Shown here piece by piece: positions 52,840 to 61,365 of a stretch of 64,000 bases of DNA. Origin of the DNA: JBBRGK01 sp036741355 (GTDB taxonomy: Bacteria; Chloroflexota; Dehalococcoidia; CAUJGQ01); NCBI GenBank assembly GCA_036741355.1, contig DAINSK010000016.1, forward strand, positions 1 to 64,000, in the 5' to 3' direction. Position numbers and translations under genes: made by a program. How positions within the stretch are numbered: position 1 is the first letter of the stretch; every line of letters begins with the position of its first letter. Below the pieces are notes generated by a model. That model was not told the origin of the DNA. It saw only the letters and a list, made by a program, of their open reading frames with translations, and searched no databases.

Positions 52840-53091
52840 ATGTCGGAGCGACGCGGATGGTATGGATCGCGGCAACCAAAATGGGACGCCACGGGACTGC
52901 TTGCCCTGCGCCGCCGCATGGGGCTGACTCAGCAGCAGCTGGCGGACGAGCTCGGCGTACGCCAACAGACGGTAAGCGAATGGGAGACCGGGGTCTACCG
53001 GCCGCGCGGCGCTTCCGCCCGCCTGTTGGGCATCGTCGCCGAGCGCGCCGGTTTCGTGTATGACGAGTCCGAAGGTGAAGCGAAGCAATGA
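52840..53091 (+). CDS. XRE-family helix-turn-helix protein
   Basis: An 83-residue regulator with one HTH: LLALRRRMGLTQQQLADELG and VRQQTVSEWETGVYRPRG. It probably binds the palindrome in its own promoter. Its end overlaps the DUF2851 gene by four bases, so the two are cotranslated. Confidence 0.85.
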   Translation: MSERRGWYGSRQPKWDATGLLALRRRMGLTQQQLADELGVRQQTVSEWETGVYRPRGASARLLGIVAERAGFVYDESEGEAKQ

Positions 53092-54392
53092 TCCACTTTG
53101 GCGCCGTTTGTGAGCGACCTCGGCGCTACCGGGTACGCCCGCCCTTTCGCGAAAGCGAGCTCTCCCTGCTATGGGAGGCCCAGCAGTTTCCCCCTGAGGC
53201 GATCGTGACCGACTCCGGGCAGGACGTCACCGTCTTGTATCGAGGGCGCCGGGGCGCCGGCCCCGGCCCCGATTTCCGTGACGCCGCCATCGCCCTTGCG
53301 GGCGGTCGGCTGCTCAAGGGGGATATCGAGCTGCACGTCCGCTCCTCCGACTTCCAGCGGCACGGCCACCACCTCGACCGCGGCTACCAGCGGCTGGTGT
53401 TACACGTCGTCTTCGAGCACGACGGCGGCCCCACCCTGGTGCTCGATGGTCGCGAAGTGCCGATTATCGCGCTCGGGCGCTGGGTGCAGCGGCGGGCCGG
53501 CGAGCTCCGCGCGACACTCGCCGACCCGGGCAGTTACCGGGAGCCGTGCCACACCGCGGTCGCGCGATTAGGAGAGGCCGCGGCGGTCGGAGAGCTCAGC
53601 GAGATCGGCGCCCGCCGGCTGCGCGAGAAGGCCGCCCGGCTGTTGCTGCTAGTCGAAAGCGCCGGGCCGACCGAGTCCCTGTATCGCGCTACGGCGCGGG
53701 CGCTCGGCCTGACGCGGAACTGTGCCCAGATGGAGGCCGTATCGACCGCCTTGCCGCTGGCCGAGCTCAACGCGATCGCCGCGGACGCGGCTGACCGCGA
53801 GCTTCTGATCGAAGCGGCGCTGCTGGGCACGGGCGGTCTGCTAAACGGTCAAACGGCGATGTGGGCAGATGCCGAAGCCGTGCGGGAGCAACGGCTACTG
53901 ACGGCATGGCAGGCGCTGGGCGGGCAGCCACTGCGCCTCGAGTGGGATGCCACACCCAACCGCCCGGGATGCGGCCCGCGCGAACGGCTGGCGGGGCTCG
54001 CGGCGCTGGTGGGGCGCGATGGCCCTCCCCTCAATGCCAGCAAAGCTGAATGGCTCGAATTACTCTCCCGCGGACCGCGGGCGACGATGGCCGTCCTGCA
54101 GACTGGGAGCAACATCGGCCGCGACCGGGCAATCGAAATCGCGGTCAACGCGGTGTTGCCGTGGCTGCTTGCCGCCTACAAAGGCGACGCTGAACTTGAA
54201 GCGAGTGCCGTAGCTCTATACCAGGAGCTACCCGGCCCAGTGGCCTACGGTGCGACCCGCCTGCTGACGTCGGCCCTCGTCGATGCCGAGGGGAGGCCGC
54301 TGGTACGCGGGGCCGCGGCGGTGCAAGGAGCCCTGCAGATGACGCGCGATTGGTGTACGCGGGGCGGCTGCGGTCGGTGTCCGTTGTCGTGA
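53088..54392 (+). CDS. DUF2851 family protein
   Basis: A 434-residue protein: ESELSLLWEAQQFPPEAIVT, GPGPDFRDAAIALAGG, GDIELHVRSSDFQRHGHHLD and VVFEHDGGP are the conserved start. The acidic and His residues there could form a nuclease-like site (GPDFRDA, GDIELHV). The C-terminus has DWCTRGGCGRCPLS, a possible metal site. The family has no proven role. The XRE gene upstream suggests repression under normal conditions. Confidence 0.82.
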   Translation: MIHFGAVCERPRRYRVRPPFRESELSLLWEAQQFPPEAIVTDSGQDVTVLYRGRRGAGPGPDFRDAAIALAGGRLLKGDIELHVRSSDFQRHGHHLDRGYQRLVLHVVFEHDGGPTLVLDGREVPIIALGRWVQRRAGELRATLADPGSYREPCHTAVARLGEAAAVGELSEIGARRLREKAARLLLLVESAGPTESLYRATARALGLTRNCAQMEAVSTALPLAELNAIAADAADRELLIEAALLGTGGLLNGQTAMWADAEAVREQRLLTAWQALGGQPLRLEWDATPNRPGCGPRERLAGLAALVGRDGPPLNASKAEWLELLSRGPRATMAVLQTGSNIGRDRAIEIAVNAVLPWLLAAYKGDAELEASAVALYQELPGPVAYGATRLLTSALVDAEGRPLVRGAAAVQGALQMTRDWCTRGGCGRCPLS

Positions 54393-54405
54393 ACGGGCCA
54401 CGGCC

Positions 54406-54888
54406 TCAGGCAACGGTGCCGGCTGCCTCGGTTTCCGGGGCGTCGAGTTGGACGAGCCAGCCGCGATATTTGGCTAGCTTGGCTTCATATTCCTGCTGCA
54501 TCGATAAGAGTTGCTCGACCTTCTGCCGGATCAACTCGTACTGTTTTTCCGTGACGCTCAAGGAACGCGAAATCTTTTCGCGGCGTTCGGCGACGTCGGC
54601 GTCGCGGCGATATTCGGCGCGAATCTGGCTCTTCACCTCTTCGGCCTCGACCATCTCCTTGATCTCGGCCAGGGAGAAACCGAGCAACCGCTGTAGTTGG
54701 CGGATCTGCTCAACGCGTTTGACGTCTTCTTCCGAGTAGAGGCGAAAGCCGCCGTCCATTCGCGACGGGGGCTTGAGTAGCCCCTTCTCTTCGTAAAACC
54801 GGAGTGTTCGCTGGGTAACGCCCGTGCGCTCGGCGACTTCGCCGATCTGGAGGTATGCGCCGCCTTTGGCCACCGTCACGCGCGTCAT
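54406..54888 (-). CDS. MerR-family transcriptional regulator
   Basis: A 160-residue regulator: YLQIGEVAERTGVTQRTLRF, YEEKGLLKPPSRMDGGFRLY and SEEDVKRVEQIRQLQRLLGF form the winged helix, followed by a long coiled-coil dimerisation helix (VTEKQYELIRQKVEQLLSMQ). No effector-binding Cys is seen. The AACG-repeat upstream resembles operators of MerR proteins that control acyl-CoA breakdown, so a role in lipid catabolism is possible. Confidence 0.88.
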   Translation of the reverse strand: MTRVTVAKGGAYLQIGEVAERTGVTQRTLRFYEEKGLLKPPSRMDGGFRLYSEEDVKRVEQIRQLQRLLGFSLAEIKEMVEAEEVKSQIRAEYRRDADVAERREKISRSLSVTEKQYELIRQKVEQLLSMQQEYEAKLAKYRGWLVQLDAPETEAAGTVA

Positions 54889-54940
54889 CCCCTGGAGCTA
54901 CATCCGGAAGTCTGCCGCTTACTGGGGTCATAGTAGCCGA

Positions 54941-54966
54941 CTCTAACGCAAACGTCAACGTAAGCG
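54941..54966 (-). promoter_or_regulatory. AACG hexamer array, likely MerR operator
   Basis: On the + strand TAACGCA, AACGTC, AACGTA, AGCG follow in six-base register, with an outer inverted pair CTAACG/CGTAAG. It lies about 50 bases before the MerR start and resembles operators of MerR proteins that control acyl-CoA breakdown. Confidence 0.5.
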
Positions 54967-54989
54967 ATCGACTGCAGATTTTGGTCCGC

Positions 54990-55718
54990 CTATTCCGGCT
55001 CGTCCTCGCCCGGTTCATCCGGCTCCGGAGCCATGGCGACGACCGGCTGCACGATCGAGATGATCGACAGGTCCGCGCGGGAGCGTCGTGGACGTGGACG
55101 CAGGTTGTCGATCCGTTCGCGCAGGTTCTTCAATGCGGTTTCACCGCCGCGGGCAAGGTCGACGACCACGCCGATCACCCCGGCTTCGCGTAACACCTCG
55201 AGCTCGGGCGCTTGCAGCTCGTTTTCGACGAACAGGAACAGCGGTTTACGCGAAAAGCCCGAGAGGCGCTGCAACTCTAGCTGGCGCCTGACCGTGACCG
55301 GGCCGTCCCAGCGGACGAGCAGCGCGTCGAGCGGCATCCACTGCATCGCCTGGAGGAGGCTGTCGGACATGTCTGTCTGCGCCTGCATCACCAGCCCTGT
55401 CTCCTCTTCGAGCAAGACAGCCGCGGGCGCGTCATCGCCGCTGAAGACGATGAAGTCGAAGCCCTGTTCACGAGCCGCCGCAGCGTCGCCGCCTTCCTTC
55501 TGCCAGAGACCGCGGAGCTGCTCCTTCTGGGCGCCGTCCTTTGACCGCGCGGAACCACCCCGCGACAACACCATGTCAGCGCCCGCGGCTTTCGCCGAGC
55601 CGTTGATGAGCGCCGCCAGCAACATCGTTGGGCGCGCCTTTTGCGGTTCTTGACTGAACCCGATCTGCGGAGCCTCTGCGCGGGCAATGCGGTGGATGGC
55701 GTCCGATAGCTTGCTCAT
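54990..55718 (-). CDS. Conserved hypothetical, alternating alpha/beta protein
   Basis: A 242-residue protein opening SKLSDAIHRIARAEAPQIGF. The order of hydrophobic strands and helices (MLLAALINGSA, DFIVFSGDDAPAAVL, DALLVRWDGPV, PLFLFVENELQ, GVIGVVVDLA) fits a TIM-barrel or Rossmann-like fold. GAGGGA lies upstream of the ATG at 55718. No catalytic motif is recognised. The Pro/Glu tail is probably disordered. Confidence 0.65.
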   Translation of the reverse strand: MSKLSDAIHRIARAEAPQIGFSQEPQKARPTMLLAALINGSAKAAGADMVLSRGGSARSKDGAQKEQLRGLWQKEGGDAAAAREQGFDFIVFSGDDAPAAVLLEEETGLVMQAQTDMSDSLLQAMQWMPLDALLVRWDGPVTVRRQLELQRLSGFSRKPLFLFVENELQAPELEVLREAGVIGVVVDLARGGETALKNLRERIDNLRPRPRRSRADLSIISIVQPVVAMAPEPDEPGEDEPE

Positions 55719-55866
55719 GCGTATATGTCCCTCGGCCCGGGAACTACCGGGCGTATCGAACCGTGTCGGATCCTCGGCTCGATCGTACGGAGGGCCGATC
55801 AACCGAGTCAACGAATACGTGCAGGCCGATAGGTCAGGTATCTTGCCTGTTCGATCGGGCGGGTGT

Positions 55867-56055
55867 CTAACCGTGGGCCTGCTGAAGCTCGGCGTCGCGG
55901 GCGGCGAATGCCTGCCTCAGGATGAAGGCGATGAACTCCGCCGCCGAATCTGCGCCCGCGGGGCCCTGGCCGCTCGCTCTGGCCGCCTGCGCGGCAATCG
56001 CGGTCGCGTGGCGCAACAGTGCGTCGCGCTCTTCCAGTCGCCACTGGTCGTTCAT
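55867..56055 (-). CDS. Small helical hypothetical protein
   Basis: A 62-residue all-helical protein (MNDQWRLEERDALLRHATAI, AEFIAFILRQAFAARDAEL). GGAG lies 9 bases upstream of the ATG. Its function is unknown. Confidence 0.5.
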   Translation of the reverse strand: MNDQWRLEERDALLRHATAIAAQAARASGQGPAGADSAAEFIAFILRQAFAARDAELQQAHG

Positions 56056-56698
56056 CTAAAGTCTCCAACGGTCATCGGGGGCTTGCCCCCGTTCACACCA
56101 GCAGAGCTGGTCTAGTTCATGCCCCTGAAGCAAAGCTTCTGCGTTGCTCCAACCTGGTCTTACCTGCCTAACGCCACACCCCGCCCACTGCTATCCGGTT
56201 GCGACGCCAGTTCGCGACGGTCATCGAGGCTTACTCCGCCCGGTACAGTGGCGAGCCCAAGCTCCCCTCTCCATCGGCAGGGAGAGGGGCCGGGGGCGAT
56301 GTCCTGTGCCAGATCTCGCCCGCTGCTGCCGAACCGAGTGGCCATCTCGGCTCCGACTGTTATAGGGGCATCCTCTCGATCTCCCAGTATATGGGACTAC
56401 CTGACACGATTCCGATTTCAAGCTTCCGTTCTTTCGCCACACACTCTGGGACGGGGCCGAAGCGCTCGGAGCATACGAGACCTGCTAGTAAGACAGGATC
56501 GATAACGGTAGGTTTTGCAACTGGTGTCGTTACGGGTATCATTATCACGACGAACCGGTAGCATCTCCTTCACCCAGTGCCTGACCAGCCCTCTTAGATC
56601 GCGACGCGATACCGCAAACTGCAATCCACAAATGGAGAGGCACATGCGCGCGATCCGTTAGAAGGGTCCGAGGGTACAGAGCAACTGGAGGACCACCT
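56056..56698. other. Intergenic region with GC-rich repeat
   Basis: No gene is supported in about 640 bases. A copy of the GC-rich palindromic repeat lies at about 56263-56305 (CTCCCCTCTCCATCGGCAG, GGAGAGGGG, CCGGGGGCGAT). The stretch 56380-56560 is notably lower in GC than its surroundings and may be decayed or foreign DNA. A promoter for the P450 fusion should lie near the right end, but none is clear. Confidence 0.45.
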
Positions 56699-57502
56699 TT
56701 GGCAGATCGTCTCCTCACGAAGTCCGAGGGCTCCAAGAACGACGCCCCGTCCGAGCACACGACGTCCACGGTCGGTTGCCCCTGGTCTGACCAGGCCGAC
56801 CCGCGGATGCACGCCACTCCCGTAGTACCGGACGACCTGCCTGAGCTCGACTGGCAGGAGATCCTCCGGCACGACAAGTCGGGCGACTTTTGGGTTGTCT
56901 TCTGCGGCGGCGTCTACGACGTCAGCGAGTGGATGTACCGACACCCTGGCGGCGCCGAGATTTTCATCGAGTTTTACGGGCAGGACGCCACCGACACGTT
57001 CAACGAGATCGGCCATTCGAACGAGGCGTGGAACCTGGCACAGACGTTCAAGGTTGGCCAGCTGAAGGAGGGCTCGAAGCCGCCTGAACAGGTGGGTCCT
57101 CCCACCATGACTGTTCCGGAAGGTCCCGGAGTCCGCGGCCCCGGGCCTGTTCAGGCCGGCCCGAAGCTGCACCCGCTCCACGAACCAGAGGGTGCCCCCG
57201 CCGCACCGGACGAACCGCCCGAGTTCGACTGGGAGGAGATCCTCCGGCACGACAAGCCGGGCGACTATTGGGTCGTCTTCGCCGACGGCGTCTACGATGT
57301 GAGCGAGTGGATCTACCATCACCCTGGCGGCGCCGAGGTCTTGATTGAAAGCTACGGGCAGGACGCCAGTAAGGCCTTCGATGAGGCGGGTCACTCGGAC
57401 GAGGCCTGGAACCTGGCGCAGTCGTTCAAGGTCGGCCGGCTGAAGCCTGGCGCGACGCCGCCGCAGCGCGTCGGGCGTCCGGCCATCACCGCGGGTTGCC
57501 CT
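56699..57502 (+). CDS. Tandem cytochrome b5 domains, N-terminus of P450 fusion
   Basis: The first 268 residues of a large fusion, read from TTG 56699 with GGAGG about 8 bases upstream. Two near-identical cytochrome b5 domains span about residues 50-122 and 177-248. Each has both heme ligands: WMYRHPGG (His82) with EIGHSNEA (His106), and WIYHHPGG (His208) with EAGHSDEA (His232). A Pro/Gly-rich linker joins them. After GRPAITAGCP the frame is lost: one base is missing in the CCC run at 57499-57501, and the P450 continues one frame over. Electron transfer to or from the P450 heme is the likely role. Confidence 0.8.
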
Positions 57503-59505
57503 TCCCGCACGGCGCCGGCACCGCTGGAACCGCGACCGCTGCGCCGACGGCGGCTTCTGAGGACGACGGTCCGCTCGATATCCCTTACGCCGTCCGGTGG
57601 CTCGTGCCGAAGGGCGAGCGGTTTGCTAACTTCGACATCATCAACGACAACGATACGCAACTCGAGTACTGGCGCCGCTTCGGCCATATCTACGCCGTCG
57701 GTATCCCGACCAAGAAGTGGCGCCTCGTCGTCGTGTCCGACGCCGATCTGCTCGACGAGGTCGCAGGCAACGAGGAGCAGTTCGGCAAGCGCGTCGAGGA
57801 CATCAATTTCTTCGACCAGCTCGCGGGGTCCCGCGGCGGAGGCATCTCGGTGGCCAGCGACAGCGACTACTATGATCGCGTGCGCCGGATCATGCTGCCC
57901 TGGTACGCGCCCGCGCATCAGAAGACGCAATTCGGGCGGATGAAGGATCTGGCCAAGAAGACGACCGCGGCGTGGGCTGCCATGCCCGACGACGAGCCGC
58001 TGGACATGCGCGAGTGGATGCAGCGCTACACGCTGGAGGTTTCCGGCCGCGGCGCGTGCAACTACGACTTCGGCTTGCTCGACAAGGACGCGGTCAACAC
58101 GCCCTTCGCCGCGGCCGTCACCGGCAGCACCGGGGAGAGCATCGCGCGCATCAGCCAGCCACGTCCCGACTTTACGCTGCTGTCGGGTCCGGCGAAGCGT
58201 TCCCGCAAGAAGAAGTACCGCCAGCAGAACAACATCCTGTTCTCGACCGCCGAGGCCATCGTCCAGGGCCGGTTGAACACCTGCCCGCTCGGCCAGCAGA
58301 CCGACCTCCTCACCCGTCTGATCACGGTGCCCGACCCCGAAACCGGCAAGCACCTCGATGCCGGAACGATCCGCGATCAGATCCTCATGCACCTCTCGAA
58401 TGGCTTCAACGGCCCGTCGATCATCGGCGCGTGGCTCGCCTATGTGCTTGCGACCCACCCGGACGTCGAGCAGAAGTTGATCGCCGAGATCGACGCGATT
58501 ACCGGTGGCGACCCTGACTACGACCTGCAGTACACCGACCTCATGGCGCTGGCGTACACGACGCAGGTCATCAAGGAGACCTTGCGGATCTACCCGCCCA
58601 TGCCGGTCACGATTCGCCGCAGCCTCAAGGACGGCATGCTCGGGCGCTATCGCGTCCGCAAGGATGACATCATCCTCGTCGGCACGCTGGCAGCGCAGCG
58701 CGATCCGCGCTATTGGGGTCCGCAGGCCGAGGTCTTCGATCCTGACCAGTTCGCAATGGAGAAGGTGGTCGAACGCCCACGCCACGCGTTCATCCCGTTT
58801 TCCGTCGGTCAGCGGCAGTGCATGGCCCAAGAAGTGACCTTCATGATGCTGCGCGTCGCGTTGTTCGAGATCTACAACCGCTACCGGCTGCGGCTGGCGC
58901 CCGGCGCGAAGGTCGTCAAGAACACCGCGGCAACGACGAAGCCGATCGCCGTCCCCATCGTCCGTGTGCCGCGTGAGGGCAAGGAAGAGCGGCAGGCGGC
59001 CATCGCGGATCGCGTACACGGCGCCGGCTCCGGGGTCGCGTCCGGCGCCGGCGGTTCGCGCTTGTGGGATCGGCCGTCGGAGATTCCCGAGACCAGCGCC
59101 TATCGGCATATCGTCGTCGCCTACGGCAGCAACTTCGGGACGAGTAAAGAGGTAGCCGAGCGCTTCGCCGATCGCAGCCGCGTCTACGGGTACACCAGCG
59201 AAGTTGTCTCCCTGAACGACCTCGTCGATATGCCGCCGCGCACGCAGCCCTGGCTGCTGGTGGTGATGACCTCGACCTATACAGGGAACCCGCCCGGGAA
59301 CGCGATCGCGTTCAAGTCGTGGCTGGACCGCACGGAGGCCGGTTGCGAGACCTGGAGCCATTGTCGGTACCTGGTGTGGGGCCTCGGCAACAGCCAGTGG
59401 AACGCATTCCTCGCGTTCCCGCGCTACGTGCACCGCAAGCTCGCCGAGCTCGGTGCTACCCCGCTCGCCAACATCGCGTTCGGCGACGTCGGCTCACCCG
59501 TCTGA
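57496..59505 (+). CDS. Cytochrome P450 and FMN domain of the b5-b5-P450-reductase fusion
   Basis: The middle of the fusion, about 670 codons. The P450 part has KETLRIYPP (ExxR), the PERF-like VFDPDQFAME, and the heme loop FIPFSVGQRQCMAQ with its Cys codon at 58819. The I-helix reads HLSNGFNGPSIIGAW and lacks the acid-Thr pair of ordinary monooxygenases, so oxygen activation may differ (for example peroxide- or rearrangement-type chemistry). From about 59095 a flavodoxin-like FMN domain follows (VVAYGSNFGTSKEVAERFAD, TSTYTGNPPGNA, WGLGNSQWNAF). The frame ends at TGA 59503-59505, where family context expects Trp (SPV-W-EDAHAAWND), and then continues open. Confidence 0.85.
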   Translation: MPFPHGAGTAGTATAAPTAASEDDGPLDIPYAVRWLVPKGERFANFDIINDNDTQLEYWRRFGHIYAVGIPTKKWRLVVVSDADLLDEVAGNEEQFGKRVEDINFFDQLAGSRGGGISVASDSDYYDRVRRIMLPWYAPAHQKTQFGRMKDLAKKTTAAWAAMPDDEPLDMREWMQRYTLEVSGRGACNYDFGLLDKDAVNTPFAAAVTGSTGESIARISQPRPDFTLLSGPAKRSRKKKYRQQNNILFSTAEAIVQGRLNTCPLGQQTDLLTRLITVPDPETGKHLDAGTIRDQILMHLSNGFNGPSIIGAWLAYVLATHPDVEQKLIAEIDAITGGDPDYDLQYTDLMALAYTTQVIKETLRIYPPMPVTIRRSLKDGMLGRYRVRKDDIILVGTLAAQRDPRYWGPQAEVFDPDQFAMEKVVERPRHAFIPFSVGQRQCMAQEVTFMMLRVALFEIYNRYRLRLAPGAKVVKNTAATTKPIAVPIVRVPREGKEERQAAIADRVHGAGSGVASGAGGSRLWDRPSEIPETSAYRHIVVAYGSNFGTSKEVAERFADRSRVYGYTSEVVSLNDLVDMPPRTQPWLLVVMTSTYTGNPPGNAIAFKSWLDRTEAGCETWSHCRYLVWGLGNSQWNAFLAFPRYVHRKLAELGATPLANIAFGDVGSPV

Positions 59506-60912
59506 GAGGATGCCCACGCCGCCTGGAACGACCGCACGTGGCCTATGTTTCTAGAGCTGTCGGGGGCTCGGCCCAGCGAGGCCGCCGCAGCCCGCATCGC
59601 GGCGGAGAAGGCCGCCGAAGAGGCGCTGACTACTACCGACTCGAAAACCGCGATGGCGCTCTCGCTCGACGGACAGATCGTCGCGCCGACAATCATGACC
59701 AACGCCGTCGGCCTGTCTACCGTCGAGGTGCGGGTCCTGGCCTGCCGTGAGCTGCAGGCGCCCGAGTCGCCGGCTCGGACACGCCACCTGGAGGTCAGCC
59801 TCCCGCCCGACTTCGACTACACCGCCGGAGATCACCTCGGCGTCTGCCCGCAGAACGACGACGAGACGGTCGAGAAGCTCGCCCAGCACCAGGGCGCCGC
59901 GCTCGACGGCGTCTTCTCGGTGCCCAAGAGCATGAAGGTGCGCGCTGTTCCCAGGGGCGTCCCACTCCAGGTGCGTAACGTCCTCACCTGCCTCGTCGAC
60001 ATCACGTCCATGCCAAACGTGGCGCTGATCGACCTGCTGCTCGACAAGGTTACCGAGCCGGACGAGCGCGCCAAGCTGGAGGAGATCAAGCGTGTTCTAA
60101 TGACGCCGGACAGCTCCGACTCGCCACTGCGCGCTGCAATCAACGCGGGCGCCTACGACGTGCTGCAGCTGCTGGAGGAGTTCAGCTCCTGCTCGATCAA
60201 CCTCTTCGAGTTCCTGCAGGTCGCTCAGCCGCTGCGGCCGCGCTACTACTCGACGAGCTCGAGCCCCCGAATCCACGGCAACACGACCGCGCACATCTCG
60301 GTCGGCCGCCGCGACTCTTCCGTGCCGGGGATGCCCAACCGCCGGTTTCGGGGCATGAGCTCGCACTACGTGCATACCCGTCGCGAGGGCGACCGCATGA
60401 ACATCTTCGTCGACCGCGCCGAGGGCTTCCACCTCCAAGATGACGTCGCCAAGCCGATGATCTTCGTGTCGGCAGGCACTGGATATGCGCCGATGCGGGC
60501 CTTCCTCTGGGAGCGGTTGGCGATGAGGCGGGAGGGCGTGGAGCTCGGTCCAGCCATGTTGTTCAACGGCATCCGGGCCAGCAAGCTCGACTACATCTAT
60601 CGCGACGAGATCGAAATGTTCGTTGACGAGGGCGTGCTGGACCACCTGCACGTGGCGATGTCGCGCGAAGTGTCGGACAAGCGCGAATACGTGCAGGACC
60701 GGATCGTCGACCAGGGTGCCCTGGTCTGGCAGCTCGTCCAGCAGGCCGGGTGTGTCTACGTCTGCGGCTCCCAGGCGATGCGGGACGACGTCCGGAGCGC
60801 CTTTGTCACCGTCTTCGCGGCGCACGGCGCGATGACACCACAGGCCGCCGAGGCCTGCATGGTGAAGCTGGAGACCGAGGAGAACCGGTATCGTCCCGAT
60901 GTCTGGGGCTGA
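59506..60912 (+). CDS. FAD/NADPH reductase part of the P450 fusion
   Basis: This is the same frame as the preceding part, resuming after the TGA. It holds the diflavin reductase module: RHLEVSLPPDFDYTAGDHLG, PRYYSTSSSP (FAD), FVSAGTGYAPMRAFLWER (NADPH), VYVCGSQAMRDDVRSAF, and the end ENRYRPDVWG with a terminal aromatic residue over the flavin. It matches the C-terminal half of BM3-type self-sufficient P450s. If the two lesions are repaired the whole chain is about 1404 residues. An ATG at 59545 could start a separate reductase, but no ribosome site precedes it. Confidence 0.85.
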   Translation, partial: EDAHAAWNDRTWPMFLELSGARPSEAAAARIAAEKAAEEALTTTDSKTAMALSLDGQIVAPTIMTNAVGLSTVEVRVLACRELQAPESPARTRHLEVSLPPDFDYTAGDHLGVCPQNDDETVEKLAQHQGAALDGVFSVPKSMKVRAVPRGVPLQVRNVLTCLVDITSMPNVALIDLLLDKVTEPDERAKLEEIKRVLMTPDSSDSPLRAAINAGAYDVLQLLEEFSSCSINLFEFLQVAQPLRPRYYSTSSSPRIHGNTTAHISVGRRDSSVPGMPNRRFRGMSSHYVHTRREGDRMNIFVDRAEGFHLQDDVAKPMIFVSAGTGYAPMRAFLWERLAMRREGVELGPAMLFNGIRASKLDYIYRDEIEMFVDEGVLDHLHVAMSREVSDKREYVQDRIVDQGALVWQLVQQAGCVYVCGSQAMRDDVRSAFVTVFAAHGAMTPQAAEACMVKLETEENRYRPDVWG

Positions 60913-60977
60913 GGTGGAGCCCGCCAGGGTCAGGACTGACAACACGTTCGAGAACGAATCTGGCGAATGGGGATACC

Positions 60978-61148
60978 GTGGACCTACTTGCTCTCGTCTT
61001 GATGATTGCAGCGTTGGTGATGTTCGCGTTTGCCGCAAGCGGCCGCGAGCTCCGTCGCTTCAACGAGATCGCTCTCGGGCTTGTCTTTCTTACTGCCGCG
61101 CTCATCTGCCAGTTCACGGCAATCACCAACACCCACGTCGGGCGCTGA
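60978..61148 (+). CDS. Small two-helix membrane protein
   Basis: A 56-residue protein from GTG 60978 with GGGGAT just upstream. Two helices (about 2-20 and 30-46) flank a short basic loop ASGRELRRFNE. It lies between the P450 fusion and the ileS leader. It is too short for a firm family call. Confidence 0.5.
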   Translation: MDLLALVLMIAALVMFAFAASGRELRRFNEIALGLVFLTAALICQFTAITNTHVGR

Positions 61149-61328
61149 TCGGATGAAGCCGGCTCTGAAGGTTCGCCACAACTGCTCGCCACCAGCACGC
61201 GCACCGTCTCGACCGTCAGTAAGATGTACCGGTCTCGGTGCAGGTCAGTGGCACTCCGCTCGACTATGGTACGGGCTCACGGCTGGTTGTTAATCCGCCC
61301 GCTATCGACCGATAGCGGCCGGCAACCC

Positions 61329-61358
61329 TTGACAGGCTTCGCAGGCCGTTAATAGACT
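61329..61358 (+). promoter_or_regulatory. ileS: Sigma70-type promoter of the ileS leader
   Basis: TTGACA (61329-61334), 18 bases, TAGACT (61353-61358). Transcription should begin near 61365. Confidence 0.65.
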
Positions 61359-61365
61359 CTGATCA

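Noticed and set aside
57391..59433. 680-residue open frame antisense to the P450
   Set aside because: It mirrors a well-supported P450 and FMN gene, has no family motifs and is typical of long antisense frames in high-GC DNA.
59503..59505. TGA in the P450 fusion as a second selenocysteine
   Set aside because: The expected residue is Trp, not Cys, and no hairpin with a G-containing loop follows at the right distance.
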